A DNA stretch of 64,000 nucleotides from Streptomyces leeuwenhoekii (GTDB taxonomy: Bacteria > Actinomycetota > Actinomycetes > Streptomycetales > Streptomycetaceae), in assembly GCF_001013905.1 (NCBI RefSeq), contig NZ_LN831790.1, positions 1,612,001-1,676,000 of the forward strand. The letters are read 5' to 3'. Positions 9,094 through 17,805 of this stretch are shown here, one piece after another; positions within the stretch are counted from its first letter, which is position 1, and every line of letters begins with the position of its first letter. The notes under the pieces are model-generated. The model did not search any database, was not told the origin of the DNA, and saw nothing but the letters and a program-made list of their open reading frames with translations. The position numbers were made by a program, and so were the translations under genes.

Positions 9094-10103
9094 CCGCCCA
9101 CCCGTCGCCCACCACCCTCTCAACGGGCGACTCCGCCGCACAGCCTTCCGTCGACCGCCTGCGTCCCCGGCGCTCCTGCCTGGCGGTACCGGGCTCGAAC
9201 CCGCGCTTCCTGGAGAAGGCCCAGGGCCTCCCGGCGGACCAGGTGTTCCTGGACCTGGAGGACGCGTGCGCGCCGCTCGCCAAGCCCGAGGCGCGGCACA
9301 CCATCGTGAAGTTCCTCAACGAGGGCGACTGGTCCGGCAAGACGCGGGTCGTGCGCGTCAACGACTGGACGACCGAGTGGACGTACCGGGACGTGGTCAC
9401 GGTCGTCGAGGGCGCCGGCCCCAACCTGGACTGCATCATGCTGCCCAAGGTGCAGGACGCCCAGCAGATCGTCGCCCTCGACCTCCTGCTCACCCAGATC
9501 GAGAAGACGATGGGCTTCGAGGTGGGCCGGATCGGCATCGAGGCGCAGATCGAGAACGCCCGCGGCCTGAACAACGTCAACGAGATCGCGCAGGCCAGCC
9601 CGCGCATCGAGACGATCATCTTCGGCCCGGCCGACTTCATGGCGTCGATCAACATGAAGTCGCTCGTCGTGGGCGAGCAGCCGCCGGGCTACCCGGCGGA
9701 CGCCTACCACTACATCCTGATGAAGATCCTGATGGCCGCCCGCGCCAACGACCTCCAGGCGATCGACGGCCCCTACCTCCAGATCCGCAACGTCGACGGC
9801 TTCCGCGAGGTCGCCGGCCGCGCCGCCGCCCTCGGCTTCGACGGCAAGTGGGTGCTCCACCCCGGTCAGGTGGACGCCGCCAACGAGGTCTTCTCGCCCT
9901 CCCAGGAGGACTACGACCACGCCGAGCTGATCCTGGACGCGTACGAGTACTACACGTCCGAGGCGGGCGGCAAGAAGGGCTCCGCGATGCTCGGCGACGA
10001 GATGATCGACGAGGCCAGCCGCAAGATGGCCCTGGTGATCGCGGGCAAGGGCCGCGCCGCCGGCATGAGGCGCACCAGCTCGTTCGAGATCCCGGAGGCG
10101 TGA
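9090..10103 (+). CDS. mcl: L-malyl-CoA/beta-methylmalyl-CoA lyase (CitE-like)
   Basis: A 337-residue HpcH/HpaI-CitE family lyase. It is expected to cleave beta-methylmalyl-CoA to glyoxylate and propionyl-CoA, and malyl-CoA to glyoxylate and acetyl-CoA, late in the ethylmalonyl-CoA pathway. Family marks include RSCLAVPGSNPRFLEKA near residue 29, DQVFLDLEDACAP with the Mg-binding acids, and IIFGPADFMASI. The ATG overlaps the meaA stop (ATGA) and has GGAGG 6-7 bases upstream, so the two are translationally coupled. Confidence 0.92.
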   Translation: MTAHPSPTTLSTGDSAAQPSVDRLRPRRSCLAVPGSNPRFLEKAQGLPADQVFLDLEDACAPLAKPEARHTIVKFLNEGDWSGKTRVVRVNDWTTEWTYRDVVTVVEGAGPNLDCIMLPKVQDAQQIVALDLLLTQIEKTMGFEVGRIGIEAQIENARGLNNVNEIAQASPRIETIIFGPADFMASINMKSLVVGEQPPGYPADAYHYILMKILMAARANDLQAIDGPYLQIRNVDGFREVAGRAAALGFDGKWVLHPGQVDAANEVFSPSQEDYDHAELILDAYEYYTSEAGGKKGSAMLGDEMIDEASRKMALVIAGKGRAAGMRRTSSFEIPEA

Positions 10104-10108
10104 GCGCG

Positions 10109-10621
10109 ATGCAGTTCGGACGCACCTACGAGGAGTTCGAGGTCGGGGCGACGTACAAGCACTGGCCGGGCAAGACGGTCACCGAGTACGACGACCACCT
10201 GTTCTGCCTCCTCACCATGAACCACCACCCGCTCCACCTGGACTCCCACTACGCCGAGAACACGACGGACTTCGGCAGGAACGTGGTGGTCGGCAACTAC
10301 GTCTACTCCCTGCTGCTCGGCATGTCGGTGCCGGACGTCTCCGGCAAGGCGATCGCCAACCTGGAGATCGAGTCGCTCAGGCACGTGGCGCCGACCTTCC
10401 ACGGCGACACGGTCTACGGCGAGACCACGGTGCTCGACAAGTGGCCGTCGAAGTCGAAGAGCGACCGGGGCATCGTCCACGTGGAGACCAGGGGCTACAA
10501 GCAGGACGGCACGCTGGTGTGCGTGTTCCGCCGCAAGGTGATGGTGCCCACCGAGACCTACATCAAGGAGCGCGGCGGCGAGCAGCCCGGCCGCCCGGAG
10601 CCGAAGCCGCAGGAGAAGTAG
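10109..10621 (+). CDS. mch: Mesaconyl-CoA hydratase (MaoC-like)
   Basis: A 170-residue MaoC/hot-dog fold hydratase that would interconvert mesaconyl-C1-CoA and beta-methylmalyl-CoA. Its single domain has FGRTYEEFEVGATYKHWPG at the start, the HPLHLDSHYAE hydratase motif near residue 44 and LRHVAPTFHGDTVYGE in the second half. ATG 10109 is preferred to GTG 10100 because GGAGG at 10094-10098 lies a normal distance only from the ATG. The stop codon abuts the start of the next gene with no gap. Function rests on homology plus the complete pathway around it. Confidence 0.9.
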   Translation: MQFGRTYEEFEVGATYKHWPGKTVTEYDDHLFCLLTMNHHPLHLDSHYAENTTDFGRNVVVGNYVYSLLLGMSVPDVSGKAIANLEIESLRHVAPTFHGDTVYGETTVLDKWPSKSKSDRGIVHVETRGYKQDGTLVCVFRRKVMVPTETYIKERGGEQPGRPEPKPQEK

Positions 10622-11824
10622 ATGAGCCGCCTCGCCCAGACCCACGGCCTCACGGACGTCCAGCGGGAGATCCTCGCCACCGTCCGGGAATTCGTGGACA
10701 AGGAGATCATCCCGGTCGCGACCGAGCTGGAGCACCGCGACGAGTACCCGCAGGCGATCGTGGACGGGCTGAAGGAGCTGGGCCTGTTCGGCCTGATGAT
10801 CCCCGAGGAGTACGGGGGTCTGGGCGAGTCGCTGCTGACGTACGCGCTGTGCGTGGAGGAGATCGCCCGGGGCTGGATGTCGGTGTCCGGCATCATCAAC
10901 ACGCACTTCATCGTGGCGTACATGCTCAAGCAGCACGGCACCCAGGAGCAGAAGGACCACTTCCTGCCGAGGATGGCCGCCGGCGACGTCCGGGGCGCCT
11001 TCTCGATGTCGGAGCCGGGACTGGGCTCGGACGTGTCGGCGATCACGTCGAAGGCGGTGAAGGACGGTGACGAGTACGTCCTGACCGGCCAGAAGATGTG
11101 GCTGACGAACGGCGGCACCTCGTCGCTGGTGGCCGTCCTGGTGCGCAGTGACGAGGGTCACACGGGCGCGGCCCCGCACAAGTCGATGACGACCTTCCTG
11201 GTGGAGAAGGAGCCCGGCTTCGGCGAGGTCCGGCCCGGTCTGACCATCCCCGGCAAGATCGAGAAGATGGGCTACAAGGGGGTCGACACCACCGAGCTCA
11301 TCATGGACGGTCTGCGCATTCCGGCCGATCGGGTGCTCGGCGGGGTGACCGGCCGAGGTTTTTACCAAATGATGGACGGCGTGGAGGTGGGGCGCGTCAA
11401 TGTGGCGGCGCGTGGCTGCGGCGTCGCGCAGCGTGCCTTCGAGCTGGGTGTCCGCTACGCCCAGCAGCGTCACACTTTCGGCCGCCCGATCGCCCAGCAC
11501 CAGGCGATCCAGTTCAAACTCGCGGAGATGGCCACCAAGGTGGAGGCCGCTCATGCGATGATGGTGAACGCAGCACGCAAAAAGGACTCCGGGGAGCGAA
11601 ACGACCTTGAGGCGGGGATGGCCAAGTACCTCGCCGCCGAGTACTGCAAGGAGGTCGTGGAGGACGCCTTCCGGATCCACGGCGGCTACGGCTTCTCCAA
11701 GGAGTACGAGATCGAGCGCCTCTACCGGGAGGCCCCGATGCTGCTCATCGGTGAAGGGACCGCCGAGATCCAGAAAATGATCATCGGCCGCAGGTTGCTC
11801 GAAGAGTATCGATTCCAGGGCTAG
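10622..11824 (+). CDS. mcd: (2S)-methylsuccinyl-CoA dehydrogenase (acyl-CoA dehydrogenase family)
   Basis: A 400-residue FAD enzyme that oxidises methylsuccinyl-CoA to mesaconyl-CoA. It shows the acyl-CoA dehydrogenase signatures AFSMSEPGLGSDVSAI near residue 122 and the C-terminal FRIHGGYGFSKEYEIERLYREA, with the catalytic Glu expected in the latter region. AGGAG sits six bases before the ATG, which immediately follows the hydratase stop. It is the last gene of the ccr operon; a hairpin follows. The substrate is assigned from the operon, since the fold alone would also fit other short or branched acyl-CoAs. Confidence 0.92.
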   Translation: MSRLAQTHGLTDVQREILATVREFVDKEIIPVATELEHRDEYPQAIVDGLKELGLFGLMIPEEYGGLGESLLTYALCVEEIARGWMSVSGIINTHFIVAYMLKQHGTQEQKDHFLPRMAAGDVRGAFSMSEPGLGSDVSAITSKAVKDGDEYVLTGQKMWLTNGGTSSLVAVLVRSDEGHTGAAPHKSMTTFLVEKEPGFGEVRPGLTIPGKIEKMGYKGVDTTELIMDGLRIPADRVLGGVTGRGFYQMMDGVEVGRVNVAARGCGVAQRAFELGVRYAQQRHTFGRPIAQHQAIQFKLAEMATKVEAAHAMMVNAARKKDSGERNDLEAGMAKYLAAEYCKEVVEDAFRIHGGYGFSKEYEIERLYREAPMLLIGEGTAEIQKMIIGRRLLEEYRFQG

Positions 11825-11833
11825 ATGTCCGGT

Positions 11834-11872
11834 TACGGGGTGTTTTCTTGGAGAAGAAGATCACACCCCGTA
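11834..11872. terminator. Hairpin after the ethylmalonyl-CoA operon
   Basis: Stem TACGGGGTGT / ACACCCCGTA (10 perfect pairs) with a 19-base loop that can itself pair (TTCTT with AAGAA). It begins ten bases after the mcd stop. There is no long T run, as is common for Streptomyces terminators. Confidence 0.6.
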
Positions 11873-11994
11873 GGCGGTCTTCGGCCGCCGACTCGGCTTC
11901 CTGGCTTACCCAGTTGCGGCCCCGAGCCGCTACGATCGCCGGAAAGCCGCCGTCCCCCGTCAAAGCGCGGCATCATCCGCTACGAAGGTCATCC

Positions 11995-12651
11995 ATGCCC
12001 CACAGCCAAACCTCTGCACCTCGCGACAGCCTGGCCGGCGTACGCCTCGCGCGCGGAGCATCGCCGTGGCTCCTCCCGACCGTGGCCACCGCGGCCCTCA
12101 GCCTGGCCCGGGCGCGCCGTTCCGGCGCCGCCAAGGCCATCGCCGTCCCCGCCACCGCGCTCGCGGCGGGGATGCTGTGGTTCTTCCGCGACCCCGAGCG
12201 CGAGATCGCCCAGGGCCGGGTCATCTCGCCGGCCGACGGCGTGGTGCAGAGCATCATGCCGTGGAAGGACGGCCGCACCCGCGTCGCGATCTTCATGAGC
12301 CCGCTCAACGTACACGTCAACCGCGCCCCGCTGGCCGGCACGGTGACCTCGGTGGAGCACATCCCCGGCGGTTTCGTTCCCGCTTTCAACAAGGAGAGCG
12401 AGAACAACGAGCGGGTCGTCTGGCACTTCGACACCGAGCTCGGTGACATCGAGATGATCCAGATCGCCGGAGCGGTGGCCCGCCGCATCGTCCCCTACGT
12501 GCCCGAGGGCACCAAGGTCGAGCAGGGTGAGCGGATCGGCCTGATCCGGTTCGGCTCGCGCGTCGACCTCTACCTGCCCGAGGGCGTGGAGGTCGCGGTC
12601 GAGGTCGGACAGAAGACCGTGGCTGGGGTGACTCGCATTGACCGTGATTGA
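11995..12651 (+). CDS. psd: Phosphatidylserine decarboxylase
   Basis: A 218-residue membrane-associated decarboxylase that makes phosphatidylethanolamine from phosphatidylserine. It has a hydrophobic N-terminal segment (about residues 20-60), the FFRDPERE and SPADGVVQS segments, the conserved FMSPLNVHVNRAP motif and, near the C-terminus, RFGSRVDL. The Gly-Ser bond in that last motif is where the proenzyme cuts itself to form the pyruvoyl cofactor. The short form is the actinobacterial type. ATG 11995 agrees with the family start. It overlaps the next gene by 14 bases, pairing synthesis and decarboxylation of phosphatidylserine. Confidence 0.95.
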   Translation: MPHSQTSAPRDSLAGVRLARGASPWLLPTVATAALSLARARRSGAAKAIAVPATALAAGMLWFFRDPEREIAQGRVISPADGVVQSIMPWKDGRTRVAIFMSPLNVHVNRAPLAGTVTSVEHIPGGFVPAFNKESENNERVVWHFDTELGDIEMIQIAGAVARRIVPYVPEGTKVEQGERIGLIRFGSRVDLYLPEGVEVAVEVGQKTVAGVTRIDRD

Positions 12652-13492
12652 TCCGGAGACCCAGGCGGGCTGGGTGCCCGAGGCCGCCGAGGCGGACGAC
12701 GAGGAGGAGATGCCCCTCTCGCTCCGTCTGTCGATAGCGGACACCCTCACCCTGGGCAACGCCACGTGCGGCTTCATGGCGGTGTACTTCACCACCACCG
12801 GCATCCTGATCCCGCACCTGTCGGGCAGCCAGGAGACCGGCATGGCCCGGCACAGCGCGGCCACCGCGGTCATCCTGATGCTGTGCGCGGCGGTCTTCGA
12901 CCTGTTCGACGGCCTGGTGGCGCGCAAGCTGCGCAGCTCGCCGATGGGCGCGGAGCTGGACAACCTCTCCGACCTGATCAGCTTCGGCCTGGCCCCGGCG
13001 TACTTCGTCCTGGTGTACGGCATGGTGGCGGACGACGCCCACCAGCGGGTGGCGGCGGTCGGCGCGATCGTCGTCCTGCTGGCGGTGGTGCTGAGACTCG
13101 CCAGATTCTCCTGCGTCACGGTCAAGGACGGGACGTTCCAGGGCATGCCGTCGCCGTTCGGCGCGCTGACGGTCGTGTCCATCGTCCTGCTCGAGCTGCC
13201 CTTCGTGGCGACGGTCCTGGCGGTCCTCGGCACGGCCTGGCTGATGGTGAGCCGGGTGGAATACCCCAAGCCGCGGGGCCGTCTCGCGGTGGCGATGCTC
13301 TCCTGGATCGTGCTGTCGATGGGCCTCCTGGCCGCCTGGGCCTTCGACGCCCCGAGCGGCCAGCTCCTGCTCCAGACCGGCTGTGCGCTGCAGCTCGTGA
13401 TGGGCGCGGTGATCCCGCTGTTCGCCACGGCCCGCCGGGTGAACAACTTCCGCGGCAACCGGCGCGAGGCGCGCGCGGCGCAGCTCCCGTAG
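12638..13492 (+). CDS. pssA: CDP-diacylglycerol-serine O-phosphatidyltransferase
   Basis: A 284-residue integral membrane enzyme that joins serine to CDP-diacylglycerol to give phosphatidylserine, the substrate of the upstream decarboxylase. The CDP-alcohol phosphatidyltransferase signature D-x2-DG-x2-AR-x8-G-x3-D-x3-D is intact in DLFDGLVAR...GAELDNLSD (about residues 89-111), and several hydrophobic helices follow. The start is TTG 12638, with a GGGGTGA ribosome site; GTG 12644 is an in-frame alternative. Overlap with psd implies translational coupling. Confidence 0.93.
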   Translation: MTVIDPETQAGWVPEAAEADDEEEMPLSLRLSIADTLTLGNATCGFMAVYFTTTGILIPHLSGSQETGMARHSAATAVILMLCAAVFDLFDGLVARKLRSSPMGAELDNLSDLISFGLAPAYFVLVYGMVADDAHQRVAAVGAIVVLLAVVLRLARFSCVTVKDGTFQGMPSPFGALTVVSIVLLELPFVATVLAVLGTAWLMVSRVEYPKPRGRLAVAMLSWIVLSMGLLAAWAFDAPSGQLLLQTGCALQLVMGAVIPLFATARRVNNFRGNRREARAAQLP

Positions 13493-13510
13493 CGCCCCGG
13501 CGTACACGAA

Positions 13511-13555
13511 CAGGCGAAGGGCCCCGGACCGATTCGGTCCGGGGCCCTTCGCCTG
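13511..13555. terminator. Perfect 21-bp stem terminator after pssA
   Basis: CAGGCGAAGGGCCCCGGACCG pairs without mismatch with its inverse across a three-base ATT loop. It lies about 20 bases after the pssA stop and before the convergent glycerate kinase gene, so it probably stops transcription from both sides. Confidence 0.9.
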
Positions 13556-13704
13556 TCTGCCCGCCTGTACGGCCCCTGCCCGCTCGTCCGCCCGTCCCGG
13601 CCGGATGGGCGAGACCGTCAGGGCCGGCTTCGGCCCGTCCGGGCCCCGCTCCCGGGCCGGGAGCGGGGCTCGGGGCGGCAGCCCTCGGGAACGGACGGGA
13701 TGCG

Positions 13705-14856
13705 TCAGACGAGGAAGTCGCGTGCGATGTTCTCCGCGACCCGCTCCAGGATCGGGCCCGCCTGCGCGATGCACTTCTCCACGTCCGGCTCGATCTCCGT
13801 CAGCGGGTAGGCCCGGCGGATCCCGGCCCGGCCCAGCGTCTCCGCCGGCAGGGCGAGGCGCCCGCACACCGCGACGACCTCCTTGCCGGCGGCCCGCGCG
13901 GCGGCGGCGACGCCCGCGGGCGCCTTGCCGTGCAGCGTCTGCTCGTCCAGCGATCCCTCCCCGGTGATCACCAGCTCGGCGCGCTCCAGCGCCGGGGCGA
14001 AACCGAGGACGTCGAGCATCACCTCGATGCCGGGGCGGAAGCGGGCGCCGAGGAGGAGGGCGCCGTAGCCGATGCCGCCCGCCGCGCCGGCGCCCGGCGA
14101 GGCGGCGTACTCGGCCGCCTTCGCCCCCACCGTGTCCTCCAGGACCTTCGCGTAGTGGGTGAGGGCCGCGTCCAGAGTCTCCACGTCGTCGGGCGAGGCG
14201 CCCTTCTGCGGGCCGTAGACCGCCGGGGCGCCCTTGGGGCCGGTCAGCGGGTTGTCCACGTCGCTCGCGAGCACCAGTTCGACGGAGGCGAGGCGGGGGT
14301 CCAGACCGGACAGGTCGGCCGTGGCCAGGTCGGCGAGGCCCCCGCCGCCCGGCCCCACCGGCTTCCCGCCGGCGTCCAGGAACCGCGCTCCGAGCGCCGC
14401 CAGCATGCCGGCGCCGCCGTCCGTGGTGGCGCTGCCGCCGACCCCGAAGACGATGGTGCGCGCGCCCGCGTCGAGGGCGGCCCGCAGCAGCTCCCCGGAG
14501 CCGTGCGTGGACGCCGTCAGCGGGGCCAGGACACCGGCCGGCAGCCGCTGCAGTCCGCTCGCCTCGGCCATCTCCACGACCGCGGTGTCCCCGCGCAGCG
14601 CGAACGCCGCCGTCACCTCGTCACCCAGGGGCCCGGCGACCCGTACCTCCCGCCGCTCGAACCCGGCCGCGACCGCCGCGGCCACGGTCCCGTCGCCGCC
14701 GTCGGCCACCGGCAGGGCCTCGACCCGCACGCCGGGCGCGACCCGGCGCAGCCCGGCCGTCACCCGCTCGGCGACCTCGACGGCCGTCAGCGACCCCTTG
14801 AACTTGTCCGCGGCGACGAGGACCCCGCGGGCCCCGTCCACTGCAGCGTCCGCCAC
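13705..14856 (-). CDS. Glycerate kinase, type 1
   Basis: A 383-residue kinase of the GlxK/GarK family that phosphorylates D-glycerate to 2- or 3-phosphoglycerate. The N-terminal DKFKGSLTAVEVAERV segment, ADGGDGTVAAAVA near residue 50 and the C-terminal ITGEGSLDEQTLHGKAPAGV are characteristic. The start is GTG 14856 with GAGGGGAAAG upstream. It is a single gene between convergent pssA and the divergent ADP-ribosylglycohydrolase gene. Glycerate derived from glyoxylate would connect it loosely to the ethylmalonyl-CoA pathway, but there is no operon link. Confidence 0.93.
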   Translation of the reverse strand: MADAAVDGARGVLVAADKFKGSLTAVEVAERVTAGLRRVAPGVRVEALPVADGGDGTVAAAVAAGFERREVRVAGPLGDEVTAAFALRGDTAVVEMAEASGLQRLPAGVLAPLTASTHGSGELLRAALDAGARTIVFGVGGSATTDGGAGMLAALGARFLDAGGKPVGPGGGGLADLATADLSGLDPRLASVELVLASDVDNPLTGPKGAPAVYGPQKGASPDDVETLDAALTHYAKVLEDTVGAKAAEYAASPGAGAAGGIGYGALLLGARFRPGIEVMLDVLGFAPALERAELVITGEGSLDEQTLHGKAPAGVAAAARAAGKEVVAVCGRLALPAETLGRAGIRRAYPLTEIEPDVEKCIAQAGPILERVAENIARDFLV

Positions 14857-15000
14857 TTGCTTTCCCCTCGCTCTCCGGGCCCCGCGTACATCCCCGTACG
14901 CCGAGGCCAGTCGCGCCGCTGTGACCTTAACCGGAGGACGCCCTCGCCGTCATGCCCCTGCCCAGCCCCTGGACCGTCCGGATGCGGGTACACCACCACC

Positions 15001-16074
15001 ATGACCTCTGTGAACGGACAGCCGCGGCTCGCCGACCGCGTCCTGGGCGGCTGGCTGGGCCGGATCGCGGGCAACATGCTGGGCAAGCCGGTGGAGCAGG
15101 GCGAGGTGTGGACGCGCGACCGCATCGACCGCTATCTGCGGGAGGCCGGGGCCCTCCCCCTGACCGACTATCTGCCCGAGCCGGCCGGCGACAGCGACCG
15201 GCTCGCCCTGCGCCCGGAGTGGCGCGGCTGTGTGCGCGGCCGCATCCACGGGAGCTGCCGCGACGACGACGTCGACTACGCCGTCCTCGGCCTGCATCTG
15301 CTGGAGACGCACGGCTTCGGGTTCACCACCGAGCAGGTCGGGGACCTGTGGCTGCTGCGGCTGCCGTACCTCCAGACGTTCACCGCGGAGCGGGCGGCGT
15401 ACCGCAACCTCGCCAACGGGCTGAAGCCGCCGCTGACCGCCACGTACGACAACCCGTACCAGGAGTGGATCGGGGCCCTGATCCGGGCCGACATCCACGG
15501 CTGGACCTGTCCCGGCGCCCCGGGCCGCGCCGCGCTGCTCGCCCGCCGGGACGCGGTGCTGTCGCACACCGGCAACGGGGTGTACGGCGCGATGTGGGCG
15601 GCGGCGCTGATCTCGGCGGCGTTCACCGCGCCGACCGTGCGCGAGGCGGTGGAGCAGGCGCTGGCCGTGATCCCGGCGAGCAGCCGCCTCGCGCGCACCG
15701 TGCGCCGGGTGGCCTCGCTCCACGACGCCGGGCTGACGTGGGAGGAGACGCTCGCCACGGTGTCCGAGGAGACCGCCGGGCTCGGCTGGATCCACACGGT
15801 GCCCAACGCCGCCGTCCTCACCGCCGGGCTGCTCTACGGCGACGGGGACTTCACCCGCACCATCACCCTGACCGTGCGCGGCGGGCTGGACACCGACTCC
15901 AACGGCGCGACGGCGGGCTCGGTCGCCGGGGTCTTCGGCGGCGCCTCGGCGATCCCCGCCCAGTGGACGGACCCGCTGCGTGACACGGTCCGCAGCGCCG
16001 TGTTCGGCTTCGACGGCGTACGGATCAGCGAGCTGGCGGAGCGGACGCTGCGGCTGGCCGGCGCCCCGGCCTGA
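15001..16074 (+). CDS. ADP-ribosylglycohydrolase-family protein
   Basis: A 357-residue all-helical protein of the DraG/ARH family, which removes ADP-ribose from proteins or small molecules using two Mg ions. The N-terminal GGWLGRIAGNMLGKPVE motif, the acidic DDDVDYAVLGLHLLE segment near residue 90 and the C-terminal GGLDTDSNGATAGSVAG motif supply the expected metal-binding aspartates. ATG 15001 matches the family start. It stands alone. The real target (ADP-ribosylated Arg, Ser, DNA, or another glycoside-like bond) cannot be told from sequence. It is not linked to the macrodomain or sirtuin genes elsewhere in the window. Confidence 0.88.
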   Translation: MTSVNGQPRLADRVLGGWLGRIAGNMLGKPVEQGEVWTRDRIDRYLREAGALPLTDYLPEPAGDSDRLALRPEWRGCVRGRIHGSCRDDDVDYAVLGLHLLETHGFGFTTEQVGDLWLLRLPYLQTFTAERAAYRNLANGLKPPLTATYDNPYQEWIGALIRADIHGWTCPGAPGRAALLARRDAVLSHTGNGVYGAMWAAALISAAFTAPTVREAVEQALAVIPASSRLARTVRRVASLHDAGLTWEETLATVSEETAGLGWIHTVPNAAVLTAGLLYGDGDFTRTITLTVRGGLDTDSNGATAGSVAGVFGGASAIPAQWTDPLRDTVRSAVFGFDGVRISELAERTLRLAGAPA

Positions 16075-16091
16075 CGGCGGGCCGCGGCGCC

Positions 16092-16124
16092 GGACGGGAC
16101 GCCGCGGCGTCCGGCGTCCCGTCC
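16092..16124. terminator. Bidirectional terminator between convergent genes
   Basis: Twelve-base perfect stem GGACGGGACGCC / GGCGTCCCGTCC with a nine-base loop. It occupies the 60-base gap between the ADP-ribosylglycohydrolase gene and the ferredoxin gene, and so marks the 3' end of the long minus-strand terpenoid transcription unit. Confidence 0.8.
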
Positions 16125-16134
16125 CCGCCGTGGC

Positions 16135-16455
16135 TCAGCCCGTACGGACCGGCTGACCGGCGACGACCGGGTGGTCCCGTTCGATCAGCCCGTGGGCGGA
16201 GGCGCCGCCGGGCGAGCCGAGCTCGTCGAAGAACTCGGCGTTCACCGCCTTGTACTGCGCCCACTCCTGCGGGGTGTCGTCCTCGTAGAAGATCGCCTCG
16301 ACCGGGCAGACCGGCTCGCAGGCTCCGCAGTCGACGCACTCCTCGGGGTGGATGTACAGCGCCCGCTGTCCTTCGTAGATGCAGTCGACGGGGCACTCCT
16401 GGATGCACGCCTTGTCCTTGACGTCGACGCAGGGCTGGGCGATGACGTAGGTCAT
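16135..16455 (-). CDS. fdxA: 7Fe ferredoxin (FdxA-type)
   Basis: A 106-residue soluble electron carrier with cysteines at 9, 17, 21, 25, 40, 43, 46 and 50, the pattern of actinobacterial ferredoxins that bind one [3Fe-4S] and one [4Fe-4S] cluster. The C-terminal extension (AQYKAVNAEFFDELG) is typical. GAGGAG lies just upstream of the ATG. It is 177 bases downstream of ispG on the same strand. IspG and IspH each need two reducing electrons for their [4Fe-4S] reductions, and the cluster P450s also need a redox partner, so this gene is a plausible donor for either. Housekeeping FdxA proteins look the same, so the link is inference. Confidence 0.9.
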   Translation of the reverse strand: MTYVIAQPCVDVKDKACIQECPVDCIYEGQRALYIHPEECVDCGACEPVCPVEAIFYEDDTPQEWAQYKAVNAEFFDELGSPGGASAHGLIERDHPVVAGQPVRTG

Positions 16456-16632
16456 GGGACTCTCCTCGTGTTCTGCCGCGGGTTCGGGTGGGAGGAAGTG
16501 CGGGCGGCCGGGGCTGCGGGGCGGGCCGGGCGGGCGCATCCGGGCCGCCGCCGGCCTCCGTCCGGCGGGTCCGGCGCCCGGCCCGGCGGCGTCACCGGGG
16601 CCCGCGGCGGACGGACTCGGGGCGGGGGCGTC

Positions 16633-17784
16633 TCACCCGCCCGCCGCCGGCGCGCCCTCCGCGTCCGCCTCGTCCCGCGGCGTCTGCTCGGCGATCCTCA
16701 TCGCCTCCTCGATCAGCGTCTCGACGATTCTGGACTCGGGGACGGTCTTGACGACCTCCCCCTTGACGAAGATCTGGCCCTTGCCGTTGCCGGAGGCGAC
16801 CCCGAGGTCGGCCTCGCGGGCCTCGCCGGGACCGTTGACCACGCAGCCCATCACGGCGACGCGCAGCGGCACCTCCATCCCCTCCAGACCGGCCGTCACC
16901 TCCTCGGCCAGCTTGTAGACGTCGACTTGAGCCCGGCCACAGGACGGGCAGGACACGATCTCCAGCCGCCGCTCCTTCAGGCCCAGCGCCTGGAGGATCT
17001 GGATGCCGACCTTGACCTCCTCGGCGGGCGGCGCCGACAGGGAGACGCGGATGGTGTCGCCGATGCCCTGGGAGAGCAGGGCACCGAAGGCGACCGCCGA
17101 CTTGATCGTGCCCTGGAAGGCGGGACCGGCCTCGGTGACGCCCAGGTGGAGCGGGTAGTCGCACGCCTCGGCGAGCTGCCGGTAGGCCTCGATCATCACG
17201 ACCGGGTCGTTGTGCTTGACGGAGATCTTGATGTCGCGGAAGTCGTGCTCCTCGAAGAGGGACGCCTCCCACAGGGCCGACTCGACCAGCGCCTCGGGGG
17301 TCGCCTTGCCGTACTTCTGCAGCAGCCGCTTGTCCAGGGAGCCCGCGTTGACCCCGATACGGATCGGGGTGCCGTGGTCCTTGGCCGCCCGGGCGATCTC
17401 CCTGACCTGGTCGTCGAACTTCTTGATGTTGCCCGGGTTGACCCGCACCGCCGCGCATCCCGCCTCGATCGCGGCGAAGACGTACTTGGGCTGGAAGTGG
17501 ATGTCCGCGATGACGGGGATCTGGGACTTGCGCGCGATGACCGGGAGCGCGTCGGCGTCGTCCTGCGTGGGGCAGGCCACCCGGACGATCTGGCAGCCGG
17601 ACGCCGTCAGCTCCGCGATCTGCTGGAGCGTGGCCCCGATGTCCGACGTACGGGTCGTGGTCATCGACTGCACCGAGACGGGCGCGTCCCCGCCGACCGC
17701 CACGGACCCGACCTGGATCCGCCGGCTCCTGCGGCGGGGGGCCGGCCTCGGCGGCACCGTCGGCACTCCGAGTGCGACAGGCAT
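16633..17784 (-). CDS. ispG: 4-hydroxy-3-methylbut-2-en-1-yl diphosphate synthase (flavodoxin/ferredoxin)
   Basis: A 383-residue MEP-pathway enzyme that converts ME-cPP to HMBPP. The TIM-barrel part has [12 protein letters not shown] near residue 38, [10 protein letters not shown] and RVNPGNI; the C-terminal [4Fe-4S] domain has the cysteine motifs CPSCGR and [10 protein letters not shown] strong AAGGAGG site precedes the ATG, which starts 21 bases after dxs. In Streptomyces this gene normally has a housekeeping copy elsewhere, so this is probably a pathway-specific paralogue serving the adjacent sesquiterpene cluster. Confidence 0.95.
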   Translation of the reverse strand: MPVALGVPTVPPRPAPRRRSRRIQVGSVAVGGDAPVSVQSMTTTRTSDIGATLQQIAELTASGCQIVRVACPTQDDADALPVIARKSQIPVIADIHFQPKYVFAAIEAGCAAVRVNPGNIKKFDDQVREIARAAKDHGTPIRIGVNAGSLDKRLLQKYGKATPEALVESALWEASLFEEHDFRDIKISVKHNDPVVMIEAYRQLAEACDYPLHLGVTEAGPAFQGTIKSAVAFGALLSQGIGDTIRVSLSAPPAEEVKVGIQILQALGLKERRLEIVSCPSCGRAQVDVYKLAEEVTAGLEGMEVPLRVAVMGCVVNGPGEAREADLGVASGNGKGQIFVKGEVVKTVPESRIVETLIEEAMRIAEQTPRDEADAEGAPAAGG

Positions 17785-17805
17785 GACAGTTCCTCCTTGA
17801 GGTTC

